From the NCBI GenBank assembly GCA_902769255.1, contig CACXOM010000008.1, forward strand, positions 1 through 58,897: 58,897 bases of DNA, read 5' to 3'. Under the pieces are notes generated by a model. The model saw nothing but the letters and a program-made list of their open reading frames with translations, ran no database searches and was not told the DNA's origin. Positions 1 through 7,810 of this stretch are shown here, piece after piece (positions within the stretch are counted from its first letter, which is position 1; each line of letters starts with the position of its first letter). Source of the stretch: Oscillospiraceae bacterium. Lineage in GTDB: Bacteria; Bacillota; Clostridia; Oscillospirales; Acutalibacteraceae. The translations under genes and the position numbers were made by a program.

Positions 1-391
1 AAGTGAATTTATTATCTTTTGTAAGCGATTTTGAAAGATATAACGACGCTTTAAGCTCATGATTATCTTTATAAATATTTCTCATATCATCAGTAACTGG
101 GATTTCAAGGTTTGCAGAATATTGCTCGCCTGTTATTGCCAAAGTTGCCGATTTATTGTCGTTATACTTTTTAGATGCGCCCTCTTTTGTGTCTTCAGCC
201 GCATAATCTTTTGACGGTGAATCTTTTTGACCCAACAACTCGTTCATTTTTGTACCGGTTATGAAAGAAGCACTCAAACCGCTGTCATAATCGTACAAAT
301 ATTTTGTTGATGAAACTGCATCAACATTAGAAATTGCAAATGAACTCATTAATAATACAAAAACTATTACCAAACTAAAAATCTTTTTCAT
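1..391 (-). CDS. Secreted protein of unknown function, 3' end outside the window
   Basis: The gene reads leftward from an ATG at 391, preceded by a strong ribosome binding site (GGTGGAG, 9 bases upstream), and is still open at the window edge after 130 codons. The first 25 residues form a typical signal peptide: a Met-Lys-Lys start, a hydrophobic stretch rich in Val, Leu and Phe, then a cleavage-like Asn-Val-Asp-Ala. The visible mature part is polar and Lys/Asp-rich with no cysteine, and no family is recognised. A short hairpin separates it from glgD upstream, so it is probably a separate transcript or partly coupled. Export is inferred from the signal peptide; function is unknown. Confidence 0.75.
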   Translation of the reverse strand, partial: MKKIFSLVIVFVLLMSSFAISNVDAVSSTKYLYDYDSGLSASFITGTKMNELLGQKDSPSKDYAAEDTKEGASKKYNDNKSATLAITGEQYSANLEIPVTDDMRNIYKDNHELKASLYLSKSLTKDNKFT

Positions 392-417
392 TATTTGTTC
401 TCCACCTTTTTTTGCGT

Positions 418-447
418 AAAGTCCCTCAAAAAAATTTGAGGGACTTT
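418..447 (-). terminator. Hairpin after glgD
   Basis: A 13-base perfect stem with a 4-base loop lies between the glgD stop and the next gene on the same strand. On the minus strand no clean T-run follows directly, so it may be a terminator of moderate strength or an RNA-stabilising hairpin at the end of the glg transcript. Confidence 0.5.
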
Positions 448-473
448 GAATTTATTAAATTTAAGTAAAAACT

Positions 474-1568
474 TTAAACAGTCAAGCCTTTGCCGATTAC
501 CATTGGGAACGAACGGCAACCCATTAAGGTTCTGCCCTCTTTAAACACAACATTTTTATCGGCAATAACATAATCAAGCTGTGTGTTGTCGCCGATTTCG
601 CACGACTGCATAATAATACAATTTTCAACCCTAACGCCTTTGCCGATTTTTACGCCACGGAATATAATAGAGTTTTTAACCTCGCCCTCAATTGTGCAAC
701 CCTCGGCGATAAGCGAATTTTCAACAACCGAGTTAAAGCCGTATTTTGAAGGCATTTCATCACGAAGTTTTGTGAAAACAGGATTTTCAAGACTAAACAA
801 TTCTTTGCGAATGTCAGAATCAATCATATCCATATTGGTTTCAAAAAACTCTTGAACGGTTGTAACAATTTTCGCATAATCGGTAACTTCAAAGCAGTTA
901 ATTTGTAATTTTTTCGCTTTTCTGTTAAGAATATCGGTAACAAAATCGGTATAGTTATGGCTTGAAGCCTCTCTTACCAAAAGCATTAACAACTCTCTTT
1001 TAATTACCAAACATTCAAGAAAACCGTTTTTATTTTCATCGGCTGTTTTTTTAGCCGAAACTAATTTGCCGTCAGCAATTCTTAAATAATGGCTCGCCTC
1101 AATATCTTTTTTATAAGCTACTGTAATATCGGCATCGCTTTTAATGTGTTCATCAACCATATTTTCAATTTCAAACGATGAAACTACATTAGCCGAGGCT
1201 AAAACAACATATTCTTCTTTGGCGGTTTCAAGGTAGTCCATTGCGCCGTTTAAAGCGTCAATTCTGCCTTTGTAAAAAGTTGCGCCCTCGATTGAAAACG
1301 GGGTAATCATTGAAAGACCGCCGTTTTTACGAGCCAAATCCCAAGGGCGACCGCTTCCGATATGGTCGGCAAGCGACCTAAAATTTTGCTTTGTAACAAG
1401 GCCTACTTTTGAAATGCCCGAATTTACAAGTTGCGACAAAGCAAAGTCAACAAGGCGGTATCTGCCACCAAACGGCACCGAGCCTACTGCTCGAACCGAT
1501 GTTAATTCATTTAAAACTGTATCCTGCGAGTTGCAGAAAATTATTCCTAAAACATTTTTTCCAATCAT
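474..1568 (-). CDS. glgD: GlgD, glucose-1-phosphate adenylyltransferase subunit
   Basis: GlgD is the non-catalytic or regulatory partner of GlgC in Firmicutes and forms a heteromer that makes ADP-glucose for glycogen synthesis (family knowledge). The protein keeps the nucleotidyltransferase fold start (VPFGGRYRLVDFALS near residue 35) and a C-terminal left-handed beta-helix of hexapeptide repeats from about residue 285. It lacks the GGxGxRL nucleotide-binding loop that GlgC has, as expected for GlgD. The start chosen is the ATG at 1568: AAGGAGG sits 8 bases upstream, whereas an in-frame GTG at 1577 touches that site. This gives 364 residues. It lies 13 bases after glgC and closes the glgB-glgC-glgD operon. 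Confidence 0.93.
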   Translation of the reverse strand: MIGKNVLGIIFCNSQDTVLNELTSVRAVGSVPFGGRYRLVDFALSQLVNSGISKVGLVTKQNFRSLADHIGSGRPWDLARKNGGLSMITPFSIEGATFYKGRIDALNGAMDYLETAKEEYVVLASANVVSSFEIENMVDEHIKSDADITVAYKKDIEASHYLRIADGKLVSAKKTADENKNGFLECLVIKRELLMLLVREASSHNYTDFVTDILNRKAKKLQINCFEVTDYAKIVTTVQEFFETNMDMIDSDIRKELFSLENPVFTKLRDEMPSKYGFNSVVENSLIAEGCTIEGEVKNSIIFRGVKIGKGVRVENCIIMQSCEIGDNTQLDYVIADKNVVFKEGRTLMGCRSFPMVIGKGLTV

Positions 1569-1581
1569 TTGCGACACCTCC

Positions 1582-2784
1582 TTATTTAACCTCTAACATT
1601 TCTTTTGGTTTAACTTTTTCATCTTTTTTAACAACATAATTAGGGCCTATTGTCGCAATTCCCCAATCTTCAACCGAGTTTTTAAACTCTTCGGGACTTG
1701 CGCCCACTTTCGCGCCTTTTTCAATAACCGCATCTTGTCCGACAATTGAATATTTAACAACAGCGCCCGATTTTACAACAGCGCCCGGCATTATTACCGA
1801 ATAACTTACATCAGCGCCTTTTTCAACCTTTGCGCCCGAGAATAAAACGGTGTCGTAAACTTTGCCGTAAACCTCGCAACCGTCAGCAATAAGCGAGTTT
1901 TGAATTTTTGCGCCCGCCGCTACAAAATGAGGTGGTAAAGCGCGATTTCTCGCGTAAATTTTCCAATTTCTATCATCAAGGTCAAGCGGAATGTTTGGAT
2001 TTAAAATATCCATATTTGCGTCCCACAAACTGTCGATTGTGCCGACATCTTTCCAATAGCCCTCAAATTCATAGGCGAAAAGTTTTTTGCCGTCAGCAAG
2101 CATTGCAGGAATAATATTTTTACCAAAATCGTTTGAAGAATTCGGGTCCTCTTCATCTTGAATAAGATATTTTTTAAGGTCTTTCCAATTGAAAATGTAA
2201 ACACCCATTGAAGCCTTATTTGATTTAGGCTGTGGTGGTTTTTCCTCAAACTCGTAAACGCTGTTGTCGTCATTGGTGTTCATAATACCAAATCTTGGCG
2301 CCTCTTCCATAGGAACGCTCATAACAGCGATTGTGCAATCTGCATTTCGCTCTTCATGATATTTAATCATTTTCGAGTAATCCATTTTATAAATATGGTC
2401 GCCCGATAAAATAAGCACATATTCAGGGTCGTAATACTCAATAAACGAAATATTTTGAAAAATTGCGTTTGCGGTGCCTTTGTACCAGTCAGTACCAACC
2501 TTTTTCTGATAAGGCGGTAAAATTCTAACACCGCCGTAAACTCTGTCCAAATCCCACGGCGCGCCCGAGCCGATATAACTGTTAAGCACGAGTGGTTGAT
2601 ATTGAGTTAAAACACCTACTGTTTCAATACCCGAATTAATGCAGTTTGAAAGCGGAAAATCGATAATTCTATATTTTCCTCCAAACGGAATTGCAGGTTT
2701 TGCAACTTTTCTTGTAAGTACGCCGAGTCGGCTGCCCTCTCCCCCTGCGAGCAACATTGCTACGCACTCTGTTTTCCTTTTCAT
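1582..2784 (-). CDS. glgC: GlgC, glucose-1-phosphate adenylyltransferase (ADP-glucose pyrophosphorylase)
   Basis: GlgC converts ATP and glucose-1-phosphate to ADP-glucose and pyrophosphate, the committed step of bacterial glycogen synthesis (EC 2.7.7.27). All 400 residues fit the family. The GGEGSRLG loop is at residues 14-21, with the [18 protein letters not shown] block following and [11 protein letters not shown] near residue 130, then a hexapeptide-repeat C-terminus from about residue 290. An AAAGGAG ribosome binding site precedes the ATG. It is the middle gene of glgB-glgC-glgD, 18 bases after glgB, so the three enzymes are presumably co-made from the promoter upstream of glgB. Confidence 0.97.
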   Translation of the reverse strand: MKRKTECVAMLLAGGEGSRLGVLTRKVAKPAIPFGGKYRIIDFPLSNCINSGIETVGVLTQYQPLVLNSYIGSGAPWDLDRVYGGVRILPPYQKKVGTDWYKGTANAIFQNISFIEYYDPEYVLILSGDHIYKMDYSKMIKYHEERNADCTIAVMSVPMEEAPRFGIMNTNDDNSVYEFEEKPPQPKSNKASMGVYIFNWKDLKKYLIQDEEDPNSSNDFGKNIIPAMLADGKKLFAYEFEGYWKDVGTIDSLWDANMDILNPNIPLDLDDRNWKIYARNRALPPHFVAAGAKIQNSLIADGCEVYGKVYDTVLFSGAKVEKGADVSYSVIMPGAVVKSGAVVKYSIVGQDAVIEKGAKVGASPEEFKNSVEDWGIATIGPNYVVKKDEKVKPKEMLEVK

Positions 2785-2802
2785 ATTAATAATAACTCCT
2801 TT

Positions 2803-4728
2803 CTAACAGTTGGTTTTGCCTTTTGATTTTTTACTCGTTTGCTTTTCAAGATACAAAGCCGAAAGTGGCGGTAATTTCAAATCAATCGAATAATCAAGTC
2901 CGTGCATAGGCTCCGCTTTTGCGGTATAGGTTTTCTTAATAGTAACGCCCTCACCGCCGAACTTTTTATCATCGGTATTTAAAATCACCGTATATGTTCC
3001 TTTTTCGGGAACACCTATTTTATAACTCTCACGCTCAACAGGAACGAAATTGCAAATTGTGATAACCTCTTTTTTCTTGTTGTCAATTCTTCTGAATGCA
3101 ATAACGCTTTGCTCATTATCATCAGAAGAAATCCAGGAAAATCCGTCCCAATTATAATCGTTTTCCCAAAGCGCAGGTTTTTCAAGATAAATTCTATTAA
3201 TCACTTTTACATAGTCTTGCATTTTTTTGTGCATTTCATAATCAAGCAACAGCCAGTCAAGTTGTTGTTCATAATTCCACTCAATAAACTGAGCAAATTC
3301 TTGACCCATAAAGATTAACTTTTTACCGGGGTGCGCCATCATATAAGCGTAAAACGCTCTTAAATTTTTAAATTTATCATGATAAAGTCCCGGCATTTTG
3401 CCGATAAGCGAGCATTTGCCGTGAACAACCTCATCATGCGAAATCGGAAGAATAAAGTTTTCCGAAAAAGCGTAAAAGAAACTGAAAGTAAGTTTGTTGT
3501 GGTTGTCTTTTCTAAAATAAGGGTCGAGCGACATATAAGAAAGCATATCGTTCATCCAGCCCATATTCCATTTAAAGTTGAACGCCAAACCGCCGTCTTC
3601 GCCCGGTTTAGTAACGCTCGGCCAAGCGGTCGACTCCTCTGCAATCATCATTACATTAGGAAATTCAGTTAAAATCATTTTATTAAGAAGTCGGAAAAAT
3701 TCAATCGCTTCCAAATTCTCGTTTTTACCGTAAATATTCGGCACCCATTCGCCGTCTTTTCTGCCGTAATCAAGATAAAGCATTGATGAAACGGCGTCAA
3801 CCCTGAGTCCGTCAATATGATATTCGTTAATCCAATAAGCCGCATTTGAAATCAAAAACGAAATAACTTCTTTTTTACCGAAATCAAAAACACAAGTACC
3901 CCATTCTTTCATTTCGCCTTTTCTCAGGTCCTCATATTCATAAAGCGGCTCGCCGTCAAATTGGCGAAGTCCGTGAGCGTCACGCGGGAAGTGAGCTGGC
4001 ACCCAATCCATAATAACGCCGATACCTTTGCTGTGGCAAATGTCGACAAATTTCATAAAATCTTTCGGGGTGCCGTAGCGTGATGTCGGAGCAAAATAGC
4101 CCGTTACCTGATAGCCCCAAGAGCCGTCAAACGGGTGCTCCAAAACAGGCATAAGTTCAATGTGAGTATAGCCCATTTTAACGCAGTAATCAGACAACTC
4201 TTTACCAAGTTTAACATAGTCAAAATAATCGCCGTTTTCACATTTTTTCCACGAGCCCAAATGCACCTCGTAAATGTTAATTGGCTGGTTCATTATGTTG
4301 GTTTTACTGCGTTTGTTAACAAAATCGGAATCGCTCCATTTAAAACCGCTAATATCATAAACTTTTGATGCGTTGCCGGGGCGTGTTTCGCTGTGAAAAG
4401 CGTAAGGGTCAGCCTTAAAATGCTTTTCGCCCTTTTTATCGACAATGCAATATTTATAAGCGTCATATTGTTTTACACCTTTAATAAAAAGTGCAAAAAC
4501 TTCGCCGTCTTCACTTCTTTGCATAAAGTGAGCGTTGTCGTTCCAGTCGTTAAAACAGCCTACAACCGAAACGCTGACAGCGTGAGGCGCCCAAACTCTG
4601 AACAAAACGCCTTGTTCGCCCTCAATTTCGCAAAAATGCGCGCCTAAATACTCATAAGCCCTTGTAGAAGTTCCCTGATGAAAAAAATAAGGCGCCATAT
4701 CGTTTTTATGTTCCTTTATGTTATTCAA
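2803..4728 (-). CDS. glgB: GlgB, 1,4-alpha-glucan branching enzyme (GH13)
   Basis: GlgB introduces alpha-1,6 branches into glycogen (EC 2.4.1.18). An N-terminal CBM48-type domain covers about residues 30-130 (VLFRVWAPHAVSVSVVG), followed by the GH13 barrel. Catalytic motifs are visible: DGLRVDAV at 306-313 with nucleophile Asp311, AEES near 363 with the general acid Glu, and ISHDEV with the third carboxylate. The C-terminal all-beta domain ends in a Lys-rich tail. At 641 residues the length is normal. The start is a TTG with GGAGG seven bases upstream. It is the first gene of the glg operon, with a good promoter about 40 bases upstream. Confidence 0.96.
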   Translation of the reverse strand: MNNIKEHKNDMAPYFFHQGTSTRAYEYLGAHFCEIEGEQGVLFRVWAPHAVSVSVVGCFNDWNDNAHFMQRSEDGEVFALFIKGVKQYDAYKYCIVDKKGEKHFKADPYAFHSETRPGNASKVYDISGFKWSDSDFVNKRSKTNIMNQPINIYEVHLGSWKKCENGDYFDYVKLGKELSDYCVKMGYTHIELMPVLEHPFDGSWGYQVTGYFAPTSRYGTPKDFMKFVDICHSKGIGVIMDWVPAHFPRDAHGLRQFDGEPLYEYEDLRKGEMKEWGTCVFDFGKKEVISFLISNAAYWINEYHIDGLRVDAVSSMLYLDYGRKDGEWVPNIYGKNENLEAIEFFRLLNKMILTEFPNVMMIAEESTAWPSVTKPGEDGGLAFNFKWNMGWMNDMLSYMSLDPYFRKDNHNKLTFSFFYAFSENFILPISHDEVVHGKCSLIGKMPGLYHDKFKNLRAFYAYMMAHPGKKLIFMGQEFAQFIEWNYEQQLDWLLLDYEMHKKMQDYVKVINRIYLEKPALWENDYNWDGFSWISSDDNEQSVIAFRRIDNKKKEVITICNFVPVERESYKIGVPEKGTYTVILNTDDKKFGGEGVTIKKTYTAKAEPMHGLDYSIDLKLPPLSALYLEKQTSKKSKGKTNC

Positions 4729-4766
4729 AATATTTCCTCCAATATCCCTATACTATTATTTAGTTA

Positions 4767-4795
4767 ATTATAACAATTTTATGCAGAATAATCAA
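4767..4795 (-). promoter_or_regulatory. Promoter of the glgBCD operon
   Basis: On the minus strand TTGATT and TATAAT are separated by 17 bases, a near-consensus housekeeping sigma-factor promoter. It lies about 40 bases before the glgB start, with no other gene between. No obvious operator overlaps it. Confidence 0.7.
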
Positions 4796-4962
4796 CAATT
4801 TTTTGAAACTTTTTCATAACTTTATGTAGTTTTAATAAAGATAGTTATTTTTTTAGTGCATTTTTTACAAATCAAACATTACCATATATTATTATATTGA
4901 ACTTGTCCGCAAAATATGTCAAAATAACAATGCAATAAAAATTAAATCCTGAACAAAAACAC

Positions 4963-5028
4963 AAGGTCATTCTGAACGAAGTGAAGAATCCCATCGATGA
5001 GATTCCTCGCGTTGCTCGGAATGACCTT
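4963..5028. repeat. Imperfect palindromic intergenic repeat
   Basis: A 26-base arm starting GGTCATTCTGAACGAAG is followed after a 10-base loop by its imperfect inverse ending GGAATGACC. The mismatches are mostly pairs that keep an RNA hairpin possible. Short mobile palindromes of this kind recur in many gut Firmicutes genomes (recalled, not searched). It carries no ORF. Confidence 0.7.
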
Positions 5029-5050
5029 TTTAGATGTTTTTATCAAACTT

Positions 5051-5131
5051 TAACGGGACGCACCGTAAGCCGTCCCCTACAACATAATTTAAAGAAACGG
5101 TGTAGGGGTCGGATTCCCACACGTCCCGTTA
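5051..5131. repeat. Long inverted repeat, MITE/REP-like
   Basis: The outer arms TAACGGGACG and CGTCCCGTTA are perfect inverses. An inner pair around CCGTCCCCTACA and TGTAGGGGTCGG extends the stem. The 81-base unit folds into one hairpin and has no coding potential. It is the second of four palindromic units in a row between glgB and the RHH gene. Confidence 0.7.
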
Positions 5132-5156
5132 TTAAACTTCGCACAAACTAAAAAAG

Positions 5157-5265
5157 CCTTCTCCTCGAGGAGAAGGTGGGTTTTGCAAAGCAAAACTCGG
5201 ATGAGGTGTTGTTTTTACAACCCTTCCACCGCTAAAGCCGTCCCCCTTACCTTAACAGGGACGGC
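5157..5265. repeat. Composite palindromic repeat with three hairpins
   Basis: A perfect 20-base palindrome centred on CTCGAG (5157-5176) is followed by a GTTTTGC/GCAAAAC hairpin (5180-5196) and a GCCGTCCC/GGGACGGC stem (5237-5244 with 5258-5265). This looks like a mosaic of short mobile palindromes stacked in one intergenic region. Confidence 0.65.
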
Positions 5266-5286
5266 CAATTTGCCGAAGTGTTGGGT

Positions 5287-5324
5287 GTCGAGGCTCTCGA
5301 CAGGCGGCACCAAGGCACCGCCCT
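5287..5324. repeat. GTCGAG palindrome plus GGCGG stem
   Basis: A hairpin GTCGAG-GCT-CTCGAC (5287-5301) is followed by an imperfect GC-rich stem (AGGCGG with CCGCCCT). The same 15-base hairpin occurs in reverse orientation at 53801-53815, so it is a dispersed element rather than a local terminator. Confidence 0.65.
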
Positions 5325-5393
5325 ACGAATATTTATATATTTTCGGATTAACTTAAAAAAGGAACGCCGAATGCGTTCCAAATAACATTATAT

Positions 5394-5582
5394 TTATTCA
5401 ACCTCGCAATTGCTTATTGCAAAATCAAGCAAAAGGTTAATTAATTCATTGCGTGAACGATTGGTGCTTTTTGAAAGATTGTCAAGTTTTTTAACAGTAT
5501 CATCTTTAATGCGAATTGAAAAAGTTTTATAACCGTCTTCGCCACGAAGATTTTTCTTTTGAATAATCAGCTTCTCATTCAT
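5394..5582 (-). CDS. Small ribbon-helix-helix (CopG/Arc-like) DNA-binding protein
   Basis: This 62-residue protein has the pattern of a ribbon-helix-helix repressor: a beta strand (YKTFSIRIKDD), helix A (TVKKLDNLSKST), then NRSRNELINLLLDFAIS as helix B. Such proteins bind palindromic operators as dimer pairs. AGAGGTGA precedes the ATG at a normal distance. It is divergent from the leucine-rich-repeat gene at 5719, and a perfect 15-base palindrome lies between the two starts, so it may control itself and that gene (inference). It could instead be an orphan antitoxin-like protein, but no toxin partner is visible beside it. Confidence 0.75.
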   Translation of the reverse strand: MNEKLIIQKKNLRGEDGYKTFSIRIKDDTVKKLDNLSKSTNRSRNELINLLLDFAISNCEVE

Positions 5583-5607
5583 TTTATCACCTCTGTTAAA
5601 TTATAAC

Positions 5608-5644
5608 TTGACATCACATTATATAATATGTTATAATTTATAAC
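5608..5644 (+). promoter_or_regulatory. Promoter with overlapping palindromic operator
   Basis: TTGACA (5608-5613) and TATAAT (5632-5637) are separated by 18 bases and point toward the leucine-rich-repeat gene. The perfect palindrome GTTATAATTTATAAC (5630-5644) covers the -10 box. A bound dimer there would block this promoter, and the site also lies upstream of the divergent RHH gene. That the RHH protein is the binder is inference. Confidence 0.65.
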
Positions 5645-5718
5645 ACAAACATAACATATGCACAAAAACAAACTCGTGTTTGTGAAAAAACTATTTATTT
5701 TATGGAGGGTTTTCAAAA

Positions 5719-6585
5719 ATGAAAAAAACTTTAGCAATTATTTTAAGTTTAATAATGGTGTTTGCGGTTATTCCAATAGCAACAGGTGTTAGCGCATACA
5801 CATTAGAAGACAAATGTGGCAAAAATGTTAAGTATTCTTTTAACAGCTCTAACGGTAAACTTACTATAAGCGGAACAGGAAAAATGTATAATTACAGTGT
5901 GGCAGACTCGCCTTTTTATGATCTTTCTTCAGAAATAAAAACTGTTATAATAAAAAATGGTGTTACAAGTGTTGGCAATTATGCATTTTATGAATGCTAT
6001 AATTTAAAAACCGTAAAACTTGGTAAAAAAGTTAAATCGATTGGCAATAGTGCATTTTGTGGTTGCGCATTAAAAAGCATAACAATACCGAATAGAGTAA
6101 CAAGTGTTGGCAATAATGCATTTGAAGGTTGCGATTTTAAAACTGTAAAACTTGGTAAAAAAGTTAAAAAGATTGGTAGCGGAGCATTTTCTTTTTGCTA
6201 CTCATTAAAAAGCATAACAATACCAAACAGTGTAACAAGTATTGGTGATTATGCATTTCAAAAGTGCTCACAATTAAAAACTGTAAAAATAGGTAAAAAA
6301 GTTAAAAAGATTGGCGATGGTGCATTTTATCATTGCTTAAGATTAAAAACTGTAAAATTCGGTAAAAATGTTAAAAAGATTGATGAAGGTGCATTTTATG
6401 ATTGCGACTCATTAAAAAGCATAACAATACCAAAGAGCGTAACAAGCATTGGCGAGCGTGCATTTGGCTTTTGTTGGGTTAATTATAAGGATAAAAAAGT
6501 AAAAGGCTTTACTATTAAAGGAAAAAAAGGCTCGGCTGCACAAAAATATGCAAAGAAACACGGTTTTAAATTTAAGAAAATATAA
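5719..6585 (+). CDS. Secreted BspA-type leucine-rich-repeat protein
   Basis: The 288-residue protein starts with a clear signal peptide (Lys-Lys-Thr, hydrophobic core, VSA before the mature end). A short N-terminal block (YSFNSSNGKLTISGTGKM) follows, then about eight LRR_5-type repeats of ~22 residues with the signature VTSIGxxAFxxCxxLKxV. It ends in FTIKGKKGSAAQKYAKKHGF, the usual C-cap of these proteins. There is no sortase motif, SLH or transmembrane anchor, so it is probably released. GGAGGG precedes the ATG. BspA-like proteins in other bacteria mediate surface attachment, but here the role is unknown. The next gene is a close paralogue. Confidence 0.85.
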   Translation: MKKTLAIILSLIMVFAVIPIATGVSAYTLEDKCGKNVKYSFNSSNGKLTISGTGKMYNYSVADSPFYDLSSEIKTVIIKNGVTSVGNYAFYECYNLKTVKLGKKVKSIGNSAFCGCALKSITIPNRVTSVGNNAFEGCDFKTVKLGKKVKKIGSGAFSFCYSLKSITIPNSVTSIGDYAFQKCSQLKTVKIGKKVKKIGDGAFYHCLRLKTVKFGKNVKKIDEGAFYDCDSLKSITIPKSVTSIGERAFGFCWVNYKDKKVKGFTIKGKKGSAAQKYAKKHGFKFKKI

Positions 6586-6633
6586 AACCTATTCATTTTA
6601 AAACAACACTCATTTAAAAAAGGAGAAATTATA

Positions 6634-7752
6634 ATGAAACGAACTATATCAATTATTCTAAGTCTTATAATGGTTCTTACCATTATACCAATGGCGGTTA
6701 GCGTTAGCGCATATACATTAAAAGGCAAATGTGGCAAAAATGTTAAATATTCTTTTAACAGCTCTAACGGTAAACTTACTATAAGCGGAACAGGAAAAAT
6801 GTTTAACGACGGTTTGGGAGACTTGACTTCTTGTTCTTATGATGTTTCTTCAGAAATCAAAACTGTTATAATAAAAAATGGTGTAACAAGCATTGGTAAT
6901 AATGCATTTTCGAGTTGCTCATCATTAAAAAGCGTAACAATACCAAACACCGTAACAAGTATTGGCAATAGTGCATTTTGTGGTTGCGCATTAAAAAGCA
7001 TAACAATACCAAACACCGTAACAAGTATTGGCAATAGTGCATTTTGGGGTTGTTGCTCATTAACAAACATAACAATACCAAAGAGTGTTAAAAGTATTGG
7101 TGATAGTACATTTGAATGGTGCGATAAATTAAAAATTGTAAAACTTGGTAAAAAAGTTAAAAAAATTGGTAATAGAGCATTTGGAGAGTGCACATCATTA
7201 AAAAGCATAACAATACCAAATAGTGTAACAAAAATTGGCGCGTGTACATTTCAATATTGCGATAAATTAAAAATTGTAAAACTTGGTAAAAAAGTTAAAT
7301 CGATTGGCAATTGGGCATTTGATGATTGCACTTCATTAAAAAACATTAAAGTTGATAAAAAGAATAAAAATTTTACTTCTAAAAAAGGTGTTTTGTTTAA
7401 TAAAAAGAAAACAAAAATTATCTGCTACCCTGCAGGTAAAACTGCAAAATCATATAAAATACCAAATAGTGCAACAAGTATTGGTGATTGGGCATTTTGT
7501 CGTTGCTCAAAATTAAAAACTGTAAAATTCGGTAAAAATGTTAAAAAGATTGATAAAGGTGCATTTTATGGTTGCAAAAAATTAAAAACTGTAACCATTC
7601 CTAAAAATGTTAAAAAGATTGGCAATTCGGCGTTTGGCTTTGATGGATATGAATATAGCTATAAATTAAAAGGCTTTACTATTAAAGGTAAAAAAGGCTC
7701 GGCTGCAGAAAAATACGCAAATAAAAACGGGTTTAAATTCATTGTAGTATAA
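6634..7752 (+). CDS. Secreted BspA-type leucine-rich-repeat protein, tandem paralogue
   Basis: This 372-residue protein shares a near-identical N-terminal region (signal peptide through SGTGKM) and C-cap with the gene 48 bases upstream but carries more repeats. One non-canonical insert near residue 235 (KKNKNFTSKKGVLFNKKKTK) is also typical of longer BspA-like proteins. AAAGGAG precedes the ATG. The gene pair shares one promoter and ends at the strong hairpin at 7766. The DNA identity between the two, especially over the first ~60 codons and within repeats, points to recent duplication and would allow recombination between copies. Confidence 0.85.
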   Translation: MKRTISIILSLIMVLTIIPMAVSVSAYTLKGKCGKNVKYSFNSSNGKLTISGTGKMFNDGLGDLTSCSYDVSSEIKTVIIKNGVTSIGNNAFSSCSSLKSVTIPNTVTSIGNSAFCGCALKSITIPNTVTSIGNSAFWGCCSLTNITIPKSVKSIGDSTFEWCDKLKIVKLGKKVKKIGNRAFGECTSLKSITIPNSVTKIGACTFQYCDKLKIVKLGKKVKSIGNWAFDDCTSLKNIKVDKKNKNFTSKKGVLFNKKKTKIICYPAGKTAKSYKIPNSATSIGDWAFCRCSKLKTVKFGKNVKKIDKGAFYGCKKLKTVTIPKNVKKIGNSAFGFDGYEYSYKLKGFTIKGKKGSAAEKYANKNGFKFIVV

Positions 7753-7765
7753 AAACTCGTACACA

Positions 7766-7797
7766 AAAACACCGCTCTAATTTTAGAGCGGTGTTTT
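7766..7797. terminator. Bidirectional terminator between LRR pair and cellobiose phosphorylase
   Basis: A 14-base perfect stem (AAAACACCGCTCTA and its inverse) with a 4-base loop ends in a T-run on both strands. It can stop the LRR transcript from the left and the cellobiose phosphorylase transcript from the right. Confidence 0.85.
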
Positions 7798-7810
7798 AAT
7801 ATGATATTTA

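Noticed and set aside
4963-5324. CRISPR-like array
   Set aside because: The palindromic units differ from each other and are not separated by regular spacers. No cas gene is in the window.
6837-7208. 123-codon minus-strand frame inside the second LRR gene, with repeats
   Set aside because: Its repeats are the antisense of the LRR units; the plus-strand gene has signal peptide, ribosome binding site and family signature.
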